A stretch of DNA of 64,000 bases from Kaistella carnis (GCF_003860585.1 NZ_CP034159.1:1550001-1614000); one strand, 5' to 3'; positions 18,630 through 27,717 are shown, counted from the first letter of the stretch. The notes: generated from the letters alone by a model not told the origin. Made by a program: numbers and translations.

Positions 18630-18637
18630 CAAATTTA
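18630..18637 (-). promoter_or_regulatory. Bacteroidota -7 element upstream of pafA
   Basis: On the minus strand this reads TAAATTTG, matching the Bacteroidota TAnnTTTG -7 consensus, 35 bases before the pafA ATG. I see no clear TTG -33 element at the expected distance, so the call is tentative. Confidence 0.35.
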
Positions 18638-18870
18638 AGGGTTTAAAATTGAAAGAGAAAATGAACTTTTTGTGAATTTTTTGAAATGAGAGGAAAGAGA
18701 AGGTGGAAAGAAAAACGGACTGTAATTCTAGCCGCGATTGAAACGGCATCCTTTTTTGTTATTGCGTTGCCCAACATTTTCAAAAAACACATTATCTTTC
18801 TTCGCAATTACAAAAAAGATAGAGTGGAAAGCGGGACCTGTTTTGGAAAGAAGTCCCTGTCTACATGCTC

Positions 18871-18902
18871 CAAAAAAAAACGCACCTTCGAAAAGATGCG
18901 TT
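18871..18902 (-). terminator. Rho-independent terminator of mdh
   Basis: On the minus strand AACGCATCTT, loop TTCG, AAGGTGCGTT, then a run of nine T residues, starting 23 bases after the mdh stop. It is a strong intrinsic terminator. The rest of 18600-18870 shows no gene I would support. Confidence 0.85.
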
Positions 18903-18924
18903 CCTATATTTTATGATGATTATC

Positions 18925-19851
18925 TTAGAATTTCAAATCACCATTCACTTCACGAACTGCTTTTGCAGCGGTTGCAAATTTTTCTTTTTCTGCATCAGTT
19001 AAACTGATTTCAATAATTTTTTCTACACCATTAGCGCCGATAATCGCCGGAACTCCAAGACAAATATCGCTTTCGCCATATTCTCCGTCCAGCATTAAAG
19101 AACACGGAATCATTTTCTTGTGGTCGCAAAGAATCGCCTGAACCATTACCGAAACTGCTGCACCCGGCGCATACCAAGCTGATGTTCCCAATAATTTAGT
19201 GAGCGTTGCACCTCCAACTTTGGTTTCTTCAGCAACGTGATTTTGTTTTGCTTCGTCTAAAAATTCGGTTACCGGAACTCCACATCTGGTTGCTTTGCTC
19301 ATTAAAGGAAGCATTCCTGTATCACTGTGAGCAGCGATTACCATTCCATCAACATCAGAAATCGGACATTCCAAAGCTTCTGCCAATCTGTATTTGAAAC
19401 GTGCAGAATCTAAAGCTCCACCCATTCCAATAATTTTATTTTTCGGTAAACCTGAAGTTTTGTGAACCAGGTAAGCCATAGTATCCATTGGGTTAGAAAC
19501 CACGATGATGATCACATCTGGTGAATGTTTTACCAAGTTTGCAGTTACATCTTTTACAATTCCGGCATTAATCCCGATTAATTCTTCCCGCGTCATTCCT
19601 GGTTTTCTTGGAATTCCGGAAGTAATTACGGCCACTTTTGATCCAGCAGTTTTGCTGTAATCTCCTGTAGTCCCGGTAATTTTAGTATCGAAACCATTTA
19701 ACGAAGCAGTTTGCATTAAATCCATGGCTTTACCTTCGGCAAAACCTTCTTTAATATCAACCAAAACAACTTCTGCTGCGAAATCTTTCATCGCGATGTA
19801 TTCTGCGCAACTTGCGCCAACTGCTCCTGCTCCTACTACGGTAACTTTCAT
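18925..19851 (-). CDS. mdh: Malate dehydrogenase
   Basis: The 308-residue protein is an NAD-dependent enzyme of the LDH-like malate dehydrogenase group, interconverting malate and oxaloacetate in the TCA cycle. The Rossmann motif VGAGAVGAS is at residues 6-14, with Asp32 selecting NAD. The substrate-loop arginines Arg82 and Arg88 are in IPRKPGMTREE, Asn120 is in VSNPMD, Asp148 and Arg151 in LDSARFK, and the catalytic His175 in AAHSDTG. The Arg at the loop position marks malate over lactate specificity. It is a standard single-gene unit with its own terminator. Confidence 0.95.
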   Translation of the reverse strand: MKVTVVGAGAVGASCAEYIAMKDFAAEVVLVDIKEGFAEGKAMDLMQTASLNGFDTKITGTTGDYSKTAGSKVAVITSGIPRKPGMTREELIGINAGIVKDVTANLVKHSPDVIIIVVSNPMDTMAYLVHKTSGLPKNKIIGMGGALDSARFKYRLAEALECPISDVDGMVIAAHSDTGMLPLMSKATRCGVPVTEFLDEAKQNHVAEETKVGGATLTKLLGTSAWYAPGAAVSVMVQAILCDHKKMIPCSLMLDGEYGESDICLGVPAIIGANGVEKIIEISLTDAEKEKFATAAKAVREVNGDLKF

Positions 19852-20146
19852 ATTTATTTATTTATTGATTTTTAAAGACAATATGGAATCCTGCGAACTC
19901 CTGTTTATTTTTTAATTTTTAAAGATGATATTGATACTTTCGTTTTCCTTTTTAGTTACTTTTAATCGTCCAATATTATTACGAATGATTTTCTAATTCT
20001 TTAAGAATTCAAATTTACGAAATGTTAAAGTTGTGAGCAAAAATTGTTGTTATTAAAGTTTTCTTAATCTTTTTTCAAGATCATTAGTAAATAGAGCTGA
20101 ACCAAATTTATTACCCTAAATCAACAAATTAGCAATTATTAAGCGC

Positions 20147-20154
20147 TAAATTTG
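20147..20154 (+). promoter_or_regulatory. Bacteroidota -7 element upstream of cysE
   Basis: TAAATTTG matches the TAnnTTTG consensus, 20 bases before the cysE start. It lies in the 322-base divergent gap between mdh and cysE (19852-20173), in which I see no gene or other element. The -33 box is not obvious. Confidence 0.4.
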
Positions 20155-20173
20155 TTTTAAATTAGACATTAAA

Positions 20174-20989
20174 ATGGGATTTGCAAAAAGACTGCATGAA
20201 GGATATTCGAACCGAAAATATGATATCGATAAAAAGAAAATTGAAGATTTTATCGATCGTTTTTTTCGTTTCATTTTCTTTCTGGAATATCAGCAATGTT
20301 CAGAACTGATTGATATTGAGCGACGTTTAAACGATTTTAGAACGGAGTTTCATGAGATCCTGTCTTCCGTTACCGAAGAAAACAAAACCGTAAAGACCGA
20401 AGAATTTTTTGCCAGTTTTCCTGCTATTTATAAAATGCTCGAAAACGACGCAAAAGCTGTTTTAGCAAATGATCCCGCTGCAAAAAGCATGGAAGAGGTG
20501 ATGTTTTCGTACCCCGGATTTTTCAGTATTGCGGTGTATCGCTTTGCGCATGAACTTTATAAAAGTAACATTCCGCTCATTCCCAGAATATGGACGGAAT
20601 TTGCACACAGCAAAACAGGAATCGATATTAACCCCGGTGCAGAAATTGGAACGCACTTCTTCATCGATCACGGCACAGGAATTGTCATTGGAGAAACCAC
20701 CATCATTGGTAATCATGTGAAAATTTATCAGGGCGTCACTCTGGGTGCGCTTTCGGTGACGAAAAATATGCAGAATAAAAAAAGACACCCTACCATTAAA
20801 GACGGCGTTGTTATTTACGCGAACGCTACAATTCTGGGTGGAGAAACGGTCATCGGAGAAAATGCATTGATTGGCGGAAACGTTTGGATTACAGAAAGTG
20901 TGGCGCCAAATTCTGTAGTTTTCCATAAAGGTCAAGTGACGGTGAAAAATAAATACCCGGGAAATGAACCGATCATTTTCAGTATTTAA
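20174..20989 (+). CDS. cysE: Serine O-acetyltransferase
   Basis: The 271-residue protein transfers acetyl from acetyl-CoA to L-serine, making O-acetylserine for cysteine synthesis. The N-terminal helical part is followed by a left-handed beta-helix of hexapeptide repeats from about residue 140. The catalytic pair is in [13 protein letters not shown] (Asp165, His166), followed by [25 protein letters not shown] and a C-terminal tail ending IFSI that can insert into the partner synthase. The longer N-terminus is the epsilon-proteobacterial/Bacteroidota (EpsC-like) form. cysK follows 46 bases downstream, so the two form one operon. Confidence 0.93.
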   Translation: MGFAKRLHEGYSNRKYDIDKKKIEDFIDRFFRFIFFLEYQQCSELIDIERRLNDFRTEFHEILSSVTEENKTVKTEEFFASFPAIYKMLENDAKAVLANDPAAKSMEEVMFSYPGFFSIAVYRFAHELYKSNIPLIPRIWTEFAHSKTGIDINPGAEIGTHFFIDHGTGIVIGETTIIGNHVKIYQGVTLGALSVTKNMQNKKRHPTIKDGVVIYANATILGGETVIGENALIGGNVWITESVAPNSVVFHKGQVTVKNKYPGNEPIIFSI

Positions 20990-21035
20990 AAAATAGTTAG
21001 TTAAAATAAATTTATAGAACTTTAAAATACAATAT

Positions 21036-21965
21036 ATGAAAATTCAGAATATATTAGAATCCATCGGAAATACGCCGATCGTTAAACTTAATAAACTTTT
21101 TTCTGACCACGAGGTTTGGATGAAACTGGAACGACAAAATCCGGGCGGAAGCATTAAGGACCGAATTGCTTTGGCCATGATTGAAAAAGCAGAGAAAGAC
21201 GGAAAAATCAATAAAGACACCTTGATCATTGAACCAACTTCCGGAAACACGGGCGTAGGTTTAGCAATGGTTTGCGCTGTAAAAGGATATCAGTTGGTTT
21301 TGGTGATGCCCGAAAGCATGAGTGTTGAACGAAGAAAACTCATGAGCTCTTATGGAGCATCCTTCGTTTTGACGCCAAAAGAAAAAGGAACCTCCGGTGC
21401 CATCGCGAAAGCCCTGGAAATGGCAGAAGAAATACAAAACTCCTGGATTCCTCAGCAATTTGAAAACGATGCAAATCCACAAATTCATGCAAAAACAACA
21501 GCTCAGGAAATTTTAAATGATTTCCCGGAAGGTTTTGATTACCTCATCACGGGAGTGGGAACAGGTGGACATATTACGGGAGTCACTGAAGTGCTGAAAG
21601 AAAAATTTCCCGGTCTAAAAAGTTTTGCTGTTGAGCCGAAAGATTCACCGGTTATTTCCGGTGGCGCTCCAGGTCCGCATCCTTTACAGGGAATCGGAGC
21701 CGGATTTGTTCCCAAAGTATTAAATACGGAAATTCTTGAGGGAACCATCGAAGTAGAAAAGGCAGAAGCTTTTGAGTTTACAAGGAGACTGGCAAGTGAA
21801 GAAGGAATTTTAGGTGGAATTTCCACCGGTGCATCGTTAGCAGCGGTTAACAAAAAACTGGCAGAAATTCCTGCAGGATCTAAAATCCTTACTTTTAACT
21901 ACGATACCGGAGAACGATACTGGTCGGTAGAAGGACTCTTTGAAGAAAACAGTTACAAAGGGTAA
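21036..21965 (+). CDS. cysK: Cysteine synthase (O-acetylserine sulfhydrylase)
   Basis: The 309-residue PLP enzyme converts O-acetylserine and sulfide to cysteine, directly using the product of the gene upstream. Lys41 in GGSIKDRIA is the Schiff-base lysine. [10 protein letters not shown] binds the substrate carboxylate, [11 protein letters not shown] holds the PLP phosphate, and [10 protein letters not shown] is the late conserved block. Length and motifs are normal. A symbol of cysM is possible since subtype cannot be settled by eye. Confidence 0.93.
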   Translation: MKIQNILESIGNTPIVKLNKLFSDHEVWMKLERQNPGGSIKDRIALAMIEKAEKDGKINKDTLIIEPTSGNTGVGLAMVCAVKGYQLVLVMPESMSVERRKLMSSYGASFVLTPKEKGTSGAIAKALEMAEEIQNSWIPQQFENDANPQIHAKTTAQEILNDFPEGFDYLITGVGTGGHITGVTEVLKEKFPGLKSFAVEPKDSPVISGGAPGPHPLQGIGAGFVPKVLNTEILEGTIEVEKAEAFEFTRRLASEEGILGGISTGASLAAVNKKLAEIPAGSKILTFNYDTGERYWSVEGLFEENSYKG

Positions 21966-21991
21966 CTTTAAAAATTAATAGAATTAAACTG

Positions 21992-22020
21992 AAAATCCTG
22001 CGCTATGGCAGGATTTTTTT
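21992..22020 (+). terminator. Rho-independent terminator of cysE-cysK
   Basis: AAAATCCTGC, loop GCTAT, GGCAGGATTTTTTT, beginning 27 bases after the cysK stop. The T run touches the stop codon of the convergent nei-like gene, so the two transcription units are tightly packed. Confidence 0.9.
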
Positions 22021-22753
22021 ATGTAAATAATTTCTGACACTTTTTACAGACATAGGTTTTACGTTTCACTTTTCCCATTTCTTCAATGATCAGTTCCGTT
22101 TTGTCTTTCGGGCAGATTTTCTTGCCATAAATAAGAGCAGCTTCTTTCACACCGTCAGTTTTGAGTAAATTCAGAAACTCTTCCGCATAATCCACGATCA
22201 TCTTGAGAAGGAAAATTAATTTTTTCTCCGGAATGGCTTTTACGATACTTTCAGGATGGATCTTTGCGTGATAGAGCGCTTCAATTCTGATGATATTTCC
22301 TACGCCTGCAAATAAATGCTGATCCATTAAAACATCACCAATCATTTCCTCGGCATGTTTGTTTTGAAGTTCATTTAAGACAAAATCTTCATCAAACTCC
22401 GGTTTTAGAATATCGGTTTTAAAATTGAAGTGATCCGTAGGCTTGCCTTCATAGAATTTGGTTTTAGCCACATAAAAATTAATTTCATCGGAAGCGAAAT
22501 GAAGCGCAAAGCTGGCATTCACTTTTTTCCTTTTATTCACGAGCATACTGCCAAATAAACCCAAATGGACGCCTACAAAAAAGTCTTTAAAAACAAAAAG
22601 CAAATTTTTGCCGTATGTTTCGATATCCAGCAATTTGATATTGTTGATTTGCGATTTATCCATTTCGCCATAGCCCGAAGCTTCTGAAACGGTTTTTCCT
22701 TTGTAGCGCTGGAGTTTATTTTTAAGAAAAAGTATGGAAGGTCCTTCTGGCAT
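22019..22753 (-). CDS. nei: Fpg/Nei family DNA glycosylase (endonuclease VIII-like)
   Basis: The 244-residue base-excision repair enzyme acts on oxidised pyrimidines or purines. After Met removal the N-terminal proline of MPEGPSIL is the Schiff-base nucleophile and Glu3 the acid. YGKNLLF carries the conserved Lys, HLGLFGSM the core motif, and DQHLFAGVGNIIR the helix-two-turn-helix. The C-terminal zinc finger reads ICPKDKTE and VCKKCQ, so one of the four usual Cys positions is Asp. It ends convergently with cysK. A short gap separates it from the upstream PAP2 gene on the same strand. Confidence 0.9.
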   Translation of the reverse strand: MPEGPSILFLKNKLQRYKGKTVSEASGYGEMDKSQINNIKLLDIETYGKNLLFVFKDFFVGVHLGLFGSMLVNKRKKVNASFALHFASDEINFYVAKTKFYEGKPTDHFNFKTDILKPEFDEDFVLNELQNKHAEEMIGDVLMDQHLFAGVGNIIRIEALYHAKIHPESIVKAIPEKKLIFLLKMIVDYAEEFLNLLKTDGVKEAALIYGKKICPKDKTELIIEEMGKVKRKTYVCKKCQKLFT

Positions 22754-22833
22754 AATCTGTTTTAATTTAACTGCTCTTGGTTTAACAAAAGTAGAGATTT
22801 TTTCTCAGCTTTCTTTGATAAAAGCTCTTTTGA

Positions 22834-23535
22834 TTAAGTCAAAGGAAACCATCTTCGAAATGTATAAATCATCAAAAACAACCAGGAATAGCCAAGGCAG
22901 AATCCGCCCAAAACATCGCTTGCATAATGTACATGAAGGTAAATTCGGCTAAATCCTATCGTTAGGGAAAGCAATATCAAGAAGGTCATCGCTATGATTT
23001 TCCAAATCTTGGGCAAGTTCGTGAGCCAAATAAAATAAGCCATTGTCCCATAAAAAATAAAACTGAAAGTTGCATGACCACTGGGAAAACTAAAACTTTC
23101 TTCCCGGTAAAGGATGGGATCCAAGGGCCGTGCTCTTTCAAAAAACATTTTCATGAAATAAATAAGAGCTAATCCGCCTACGCCGGCAAAAAATGTAAAA
23201 ATCGCTTTGCGGTAATATTTAAAAACCAGTAAAATCCCAATTAAAAATGGATACGCAATTTTCATCAAAGTTACCGAAGAAAACTGGCTGATCATATACA
23301 TTTGCGGTGTTAAGTGATCTGTAATTATATATCTCTTAAAAAATTTAAAAACCAAAAAATCAATTGTTTCTTCTTTCTCCAAAATAACTTCATCCGTAAT
23401 CACGGCGAAAATGACAATTGCCAGAACAAAGAACAGCACTGATATCGGCAATTTTGCGGAGTTATTATGATAATAATCTTTAAAATATTGAACCATAATA
23501 TATATTTTATTTTGTTTGCTTCTGAGGATGGTCAA
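22834..23535 (-). CDS. PAP2-family membrane phosphatase
   Basis: This protein has up to 233 residues. A start at the internal Met (MVQYFKDYY, residue 14, codon at 23496) looks more likely, since the first 13 residues are unlike the family. Several transmembrane helices surround the three phosphatase signatures: KMFFERARP, PSGH in FSFPSGHATF, and SRIYLHVHYASD. These position the catalytic His pair at the membrane surface for dephosphorylation of lipid phosphates such as undecaprenyl diphosphate, phosphatidate or lipid A. Which substrate is used cannot be told from sequence alone. Confidence 0.88.
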   Translation of the reverse strand: MTILRSKQNKIYIMVQYFKDYYHNNSAKLPISVLFFVLAIVIFAVITDEVILEKEETIDFLVFKFFKRYIITDHLTPQMYMISQFSSVTLMKIAYPFLIGILLVFKYYRKAIFTFFAGVGGLALIYFMKMFFERARPLDPILYREESFSFPSGHATFSFIFYGTMAYFIWLTNLPKIWKIIAMTFLILLSLTIGFSRIYLHVHYASDVLGGFCLGYSWLFLMIYTFRRWFPLT

Positions 23536-23580
23536 AAATAAAGATTATACTCTTCTAATTCGTACTTGTCTTAAAAAACT

Positions 23581-24594
23581 TTACTTTTCTTCATCAAAAT
23601 AAAGTCGGTAATATTTTCCTTTTTCGTCACTTCCCTGCTCGATCATTTTGCGGTCACCATGAACGTAAATACTGAAGTTTTTGTCGAGTTTAATAACACT
23701 TTTAAAGCCACGACTTTGTTTTTTAACCGCAGATTCATTGATGGCGAAATCTTCTGAAATAGAAACCTGCATTTCCTGTTCATAGTCCGATTTAAAATTG
23801 CCAAAACTTTCGATGACATTTGCATCCTGTAAAACTTCTTTGGTAAATTCCTCGTAATCGAATTTTTCTTTTTCTTTAAAAAATTCAATTGATTTATTTA
23901 GAAATTCTGCCTGGTCTGCTTTCGTTGTTTCAAATTCCTGCGGAAGTTGTTTGACAATAAAATCTTTGTACACCGCCAATGTTTCTTGGGTATGGAAATA
24001 TTCGTCATCACGCTGTTTTACTTTCAAAAAATCTTCAAACCAATAATATTGATCCCCATTTTTATTATTATCCACCACCGAAACGGCATAGCCGGATTCT
24101 TTAAAATTATTATAAATGATACATCCTTTATCTAATTTTGTAAGTCCGATCCCGTAATCTTTTTCAATATCAAATGTTTCCCCTTCAGGTTGTATTTTCA
24201 GGAAAGGGGTTTTATTCTCCGTTTTAAAAATCCCTATCGAATCGATTTTGACCCCCTCGGTTTCCTCGCCTTCAAAGTGGGCGATGAACAGTTCGCCGGC
24301 TTGCACGCGTGGATTTTCAGTTATATCATAAAGATGCTCTGCAATATTTTCAGATTCGTATTGAAATTTTGCCAAGTCTTCGAAAATCTCTGAAACCGAG
24401 CTGTAAATGGGATTGTTCACCAAATAAGAATCGCCGTAAAACTGAAACTGCTCTTCGGATTTAAAAGCTTTCAGAAAAAAATCCTCCAACATTTCGCGAT
24501 ATTCTTCATCGAGCTGATATTCTTGCTGCGACAGAATAAGAGAATCTTGATTGATTTTGTTTCCTACTTTATGAATGATGAGTTTAGTGAGCAT
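23581..24594 (-). CDS. Nucleoid-associated protein (NdpA/YejK family)
   Basis: The 337-residue protein is close to family length. It begins ILTKLIIHKVGN-like (MLTKLIIHKVGNKINQD), then has an Asp/Glu/Phe-rich middle with FIAHFEGEE and GIGLTKLDKGCIIY. The C-terminal segment includes KSVIKLDKNFSIYVHGDR. The family binds DNA and is found on the nucleoid. Bacteroidota members often neighbour repair or restriction genes, but this one stands alone between PAP2 and the T9SS cargo genes. Its cellular role is poorly defined. Confidence 0.85.
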   Translation of the reverse strand: MLTKLIIHKVGNKINQDSLILSQQEYQLDEEYREMLEDFFLKAFKSEEQFQFYGDSYLVNNPIYSSVSEIFEDLAKFQYESENIAEHLYDITENPRVQAGELFIAHFEGEETEGVKIDSIGIFKTENKTPFLKIQPEGETFDIEKDYGIGLTKLDKGCIIYNNFKESGYAVSVVDNNKNGDQYYWFEDFLKVKQRDDEYFHTQETLAVYKDFIVKQLPQEFETTKADQAEFLNKSIEFFKEKEKFDYEEFTKEVLQDANVIESFGNFKSDYEQEMQVSISEDFAINESAVKKQSRGFKSVIKLDKNFSIYVHGDRKMIEQGSDEKGKYYRLYFDEEK

Positions 24595-24737
24595 TTTTAA
24601 AAAAATTTTTGGTCTGCAAAGATATTTTATTAAAAGGCTTCGACCAAAGTATTTCTCAGAAAGGGATCAGAATATCATATCGCATACAAAATGGAAATTT
24701 CATTACAGTAGTGATAATGAATTTAAAAATAGTTTAT

Positions 24738-24745
24738 TATTTTTG
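24738..24745 (+). promoter_or_regulatory. Candidate -7 element before T9SS cargo gene 1
   Basis: TATTTTTG fits the Bacteroidota TAnnTTTG pattern, 27 bases upstream of the ATG at 24772. A matching -33 TTG is not evident. Confidence 0.35.
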
Positions 24746-24771
24746 GGCGCATTAATCAAAAAATTTATAAA

Positions 24772-25629
24772 ATGAAAAGAATCTTTACTTTTTTAAGTGT
24801 AGGAATGTTTACTCTGGGTTTCGCACAGGAGCAATTATCAAATGGCCAAACAGCTTCCAATCCGCGCATCTACAAAAACGTTGAAACCGTTTTAGCGTCA
24901 TGCACTCAGAATGTACCCTCTAATAATTTTGAAAATGGTTCTCTATTTATTGGAACTGGCAATCAATCAATCGCTGCAGATATTTTAGTAAATTCAGGAG
25001 AGCAATATAAAATATCTACGATTAAGCTTAACCTTGCAGGTCCTGCAACTTATATAAATCTGGTAATTTACAGTGATATCAATGGTAAGCCAGGTACTGT
25101 TTTACAAACGCTAAACAATGTTGAAATCGCTAATTCAACGGTGATCGGCGCTAATTTTGGGTATAATTTCTACCGTCACACGATTAACTTACCAACTCCG
25201 ATTTTGCTGTCGAATGCCACCAAGTTTTGGTTTGAGGTTAAAAGCGATGCATTCGCTTGGGAAAACCAAACGCTGGTCACAGTAGGATCCAAAATGGCTT
25301 TTAAAAATAACAGCACCAGCCAAGAGTGGCTAATCAGTAGCGGAGCAGAAATGGTTTATACTTTAGAGGGAGAGTGTGGTGCTGTCTTAGGTGTCGATGA
25401 TTCATCCGTAAGCAAATTGGCATTTTATCCGAATCCGGTAAAAAACACCATTAAATTTGCAGAGAAGGTTTCGAATGTTACTATTTTTGACATGACGGGA
25501 AAATCTGTAAAATCTTTTTTAACAAATACGGACGCAGTTGATTTATCTTCTTTAGCTAAAGGAAACTATATTATTCAGTACACCACCAAATCCGGTAAAA
25601 AAGTCAGCAATAAGTTGATTAAAGAGTAA
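24772..25629 (+). CDS. Secreted protein with T9SS type A sorting domain, paralog 1
   Basis: The protein is 285 residues. The signal peptide (IFTFLSVGMFTLGFAQ) is followed by a beta-rich domain of about 180 residues with a FWFEVKSDAFAWENQ segment. The C-terminal sorting domain begins at about 215 (LAFYPNPVKNTIKF, FDMTGKSV, GNYIIQYTTKSGKKVSNKL). That domain directs export by the type 9 system and often anchoring on the cell surface. The passenger domain matches no family I can name, although a carbohydrate-binding-like role is possible. A close paralog follows 300 bases later, with an identical terminator, so the pair arose by tandem duplication. Confidence 0.88.
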   Translation: MKRIFTFLSVGMFTLGFAQEQLSNGQTASNPRIYKNVETVLASCTQNVPSNNFENGSLFIGTGNQSIAADILVNSGEQYKISTIKLNLAGPATYINLVIYSDINGKPGTVLQTLNNVEIANSTVIGANFGYNFYRHTINLPTPILLSNATKFWFEVKSDAFAWENQTLVTVGSKMAFKNNSTSQEWLISSGAEMVYTLEGECGAVLGVDDSSVSKLAFYPNPVKNTIKFAEKVSNVTIFDMTGKSVKSFLTNTDAVDLSSLAKGNYIIQYTTKSGKKVSNKLIKE

Positions 25630-25650
25630 CAATTTATATTTAAATAAATG

Positions 25651-25678
25651 ATCCCTAAGTTTTTACTTGGGGATTTTT
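25651..25678 (+). terminator. Terminator after T9SS cargo gene 1
   Basis: ATCCCTAAGT, loop TTTT, ACTTGGGGAT, then TTTT. The same hairpin recurs after the second paralog and, slightly changed, at 27609-27637. Confidence 0.8.
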
Positions 25679-25734
25679 ATTTGGACCTACTTGCTATTTT
25701 TTTAGAAAAATTATTTTAGGTTATGATTAGGACA

Positions 25735-25860
25735 TGGCTCAACTTATAAATAATGTTGCCATTGCAAAAAAGCAAGCGCAAACCACGCAACAAAATTCAA
25801 AAATTGAAGCTTTTTTAGGCTCGTATCTAAGCCATGTAAATAATGTTATAACTTACTAAC
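25735..25860 (+). pseudogene. Remnant of a TPR-protein-like gene
   Basis: A 41-codon frame (MAQLINNVAIAKKQAQTTQQ onward to VNNVITY) sits between the two T9SS paralogs. KKQAQTTQQNSKIEAF mirrors EQAQTTRQNPAVEAL of the TPR protein at 26994, and the nucleotides agree well over GCAAGCGCAAACYACGC. It is therefore probably debris from an ancestral duplicate that included the TPR gene together with the cargo gene. The remainder of this gap contains the terminator and the promoter element listed separately. Confidence 0.5.
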
Positions 25861-25889
25861 AAAAGACACCCTCATCGAAAACATTAATT

Positions 25890-25897
25890 TACCTTTG
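25890..25897 (+). promoter_or_regulatory. Candidate -7 element before T9SS cargo gene 2
   Basis: TACCTTTG matches the Bacteroidota TAnnTTTG consensus exactly, 30 bases before the ATG at 25927. Confidence 0.45.
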
Positions 25898-25926
25898 CTG
25901 CTTTTTAACGACAAAATTTAAATATT

Positions 25927-26781
25927 ATGAAAAGGATTTTTACTGTTTTAAGTGCAGGTCTTTTTACCATGAGTTTTGCACAACAAAACTTAGTAAAAGA
26001 TATAAGCTCAAGCAACCCACAGGTTTACCATACGGTCTCTAAAAGTGTAGCAGGGTGCATTCAAGAAGTACCCTCAAATAACCTTCAGAATGGGTCAGTG
26101 CTAGGAGATGTAATCAATCAGGCGATTGCAGCAGACATTCTGGTACCGTCTGGAGACAGCTTTACTATTTCCAGCATTAAAGTTAATCTGATTGGAGCTT
26201 CCAGTTTTGTAAATTTGATCTTTTACAGTGATATTGACGGGAAACCGGGAGCAGTTGTTGACATCTTAAATAATGTGAACACAAATTCAGTAATGATTGG
26301 GACGAACTATGGATTTGATTATTATCGGCATACGGTCAACCTTTCTGCACCACTCACGCTCTCCGGCGGAACGAAATTCTGGATGGAAGTTCAAAGCGAT
26401 GCAAGGGCTTGGGAAAATCAAAATGCCGTAGTATCGGGCAGTAATTTCGCGTATAGAAACTCCAGTACTTCACAAGTGTGGATGCTAAACGGAGTTGGCG
26501 AGGAAGTCGTATATACTTTGGAAGGTAACTGCGCAGTTCTTGGAGTTGACAATACTGAATTCGGCAAGTTGGCGTTCTATCCAAATCCCGTTAAAAGCAC
26601 CATTACCTTTGCCGAAAAAGTTTCGCAAATTTCTCTATTCGACATGACTGGAAAATCTGTAAAATCGATATTAACAAATGCGAATACCGTAGATTTATCA
26701 TTTTTAACAAAAGGAAACTACATTATTCAGTACACCACCAAATCCGGTAAAAAAGTCAGCAATAAGTTGATTAAATATTAA
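25927..26781 (+). CDS. Secreted protein with T9SS type A sorting domain, paralog 2
   Basis: The 284-residue protein is collinear with the one at 24772: signal peptide ending SFAQ, the same passenger pattern (YRHTVNLSAPL, FWMEVQSDARAWENQ, VVYTLEGNC) and a nearly identical sorting domain (LAFYPNPVKSTITF to GKKVSNKLIK). Divergence is concentrated in the passenger, as in duplicated surface proteins under diversifying pressure. It is exported by the type 9 system; the ligand or substrate is unknown. Confidence 0.88.
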   Translation: MKRIFTVLSAGLFTMSFAQQNLVKDISSSNPQVYHTVSKSVAGCIQEVPSNNLQNGSVLGDVINQAIAADILVPSGDSFTISSIKVNLIGASSFVNLIFYSDIDGKPGAVVDILNNVNTNSVMIGTNYGFDYYRHTVNLSAPLTLSGGTKFWMEVQSDARAWENQNAVVSGSNFAYRNSSTSQVWMLNGVGEEVVYTLEGNCAVLGVDNTEFGKLAFYPNPVKSTITFAEKVSQISLFDMTGKSVKSILTNANTVDLSFLTKGNYIIQYTTKSGKKVSNKLIKY

Positions 26782-26803
26782 CCTATTTATCTTTAAATAA
26801 ATG

Positions 26804-26830
26804 ATCCCTAAGTTTTTACTTGGGGATTTT
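26804..26830 (+). terminator. Terminator after T9SS cargo gene 2
   Basis: Same hairpin as at 25651-25678 (ATCCCTAAGT, TTTT, ACTTGGGGAT) followed by TTT, duplicated with the gene. Confidence 0.8.
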
Positions 26831-26993
26831 ATTTGAACCCTTCGTGATCATCCTTAATACAACTGTTTTTTCTAAACCATTTCATAAAAGTTAAGATTCT
26901 ATAAATTGTATTAAACTTTCTAAAAAATTTTAGACGTGGAATTATTGTTGATGTCAGAAACCGCTATAAATATTAATCAAAAAAAAATTGAAT

Positions 26994-27560
26994 ATGAAAA
27001 AGGAAAGAATGATTAACACACAGAAAGCAGTAATTGCTGCATTATTTTTTGGTGCGACTACTTTTGGTTACGCACAGGAAACAGCTCAAGCCACTGACAC
27101 CGTTGCTACTCCTACGGAGCAAGCGCAAACTACGCGACAAAATCCCGCAGTCGAAGCCTTGAAAAAGCAAATTGAGGCCAATCCGAACGATACAGAAGCC
27201 ATCGTAAAGCTGGCGACCGCGTATCAGGATGCTAAAGACTGGACAAATGCATTAGCAACTTGGAACAAAATGTCAGCGCTATTGCCAGACTGGGCGGCAT
27301 CGTATTATAGCCAAGCTTATGTGTTTCAAAATATGAAAGATGAGGATAACGCAAAAATGTCCTACGAAAAGTATATTGCTGCTGTTAAACCGGAAGAGGT
27401 AGAAGCGAATAAACAGAATTTAGCATACGCACATTTCTTTGTGGCTTATAAACTTCAGGAGACTGACAAAGAGCAGGCAAAACAACATATTGCAAAATCT
27501 TTACAATATGATGCGACAAACGAAGAAGCGAAAAAACTTAATACATTTTTAAATCAATAA
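26994..27560 (+). CDS. Exported TPR-repeat protein
   Basis: The protein is about 188 residues from ATG 26994; a TTG six bases earlier is a weaker option. The signal peptide AVIAALFFGATTFGYAQ is followed by a Thr/Gln/Ala-rich linker and then tetratricopeptide-type helices: NPNDTEAIVKLATAYQDAKD, WAASYYSQAYVFQNMKDEDN and a third repeat containing AHFFVAYKLQETDKEQAKQH. TPRs mediate protein contacts, so this is probably a periplasmic or surface adaptor. A decayed partial copy lies at 25735-25860. Confidence 0.75.
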   Translation: MKKERMINTQKAVIAALFFGATTFGYAQETAQATDTVATPTEQAQTTRQNPAVEALKKQIEANPNDTEAIVKLATAYQDAKDWTNALATWNKMSALLPDWAASYYSQAYVFQNMKDEDNAKMSYEKYIAAVKPEEVEANKQNLAYAHFFVAYKLQETDKEQAKQHIAKSLQYDATNEEAKKLNTFLNQ

Positions 27561-27563
27561 TTA

Positions 27564-27590
27564 TTATGCCTCGATTGAGGCATATTTTTT
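27564..27590 (+). terminator. Terminator after the TPR gene
   Basis: TATGCCTC, loop GATT, GAGGCATA followed by TTTTTT, directly after the stop codon. It is a strong hairpin. Confidence 0.9.
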
Positions 27591-27608
27591 GGCACTATTT
27601 AAAATAAA

Positions 27609-27637
27609 ATTCCCCAAGTTTTCACTCGGGGAATCTT
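27609..27637. terminator. Second hairpin related to the cargo-gene terminators
   Basis: ATTCCCCAAGT, loop TTTC, ACTCGGGGAAT then CTTT. It is a variant of the hairpins at 25651 and 26804 and presumably a leftover of the same duplicated unit. The gap from here to 27804 contains only the 41-bp repeat below. Confidence 0.6.
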
Positions 27638-27676
27638 TATGTCAACACATTGCTATTGAAGCATTCTCGTTATTTA

Positions 27677-27717
27677 ATTACTTCACTTCTTCAAAAATAA
27701 CGGATACTGATAATCAA
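27677..27717 (+). repeat. 41-bp direct repeat, left copy, flanking the efflux operon
   Basis: This segment matches 33449-33489 at 38 of 41 positions in the same orientation, as counted by eye. On the minus strand both copies can be read as the end of a coding sequence (IFEEVK then stop, or DYQYP-F-KK then stop), so they may be tails of one ancestral gene. The two copies bracket the efflux operon and its regulator. Confidence 0.65.

Noticed and set aside
18686..19007. Plus-strand frames between pafA and mdh
   Set aside because: They run across the mdh terminator and into mdh, are basic low-complexity products and have no start context.
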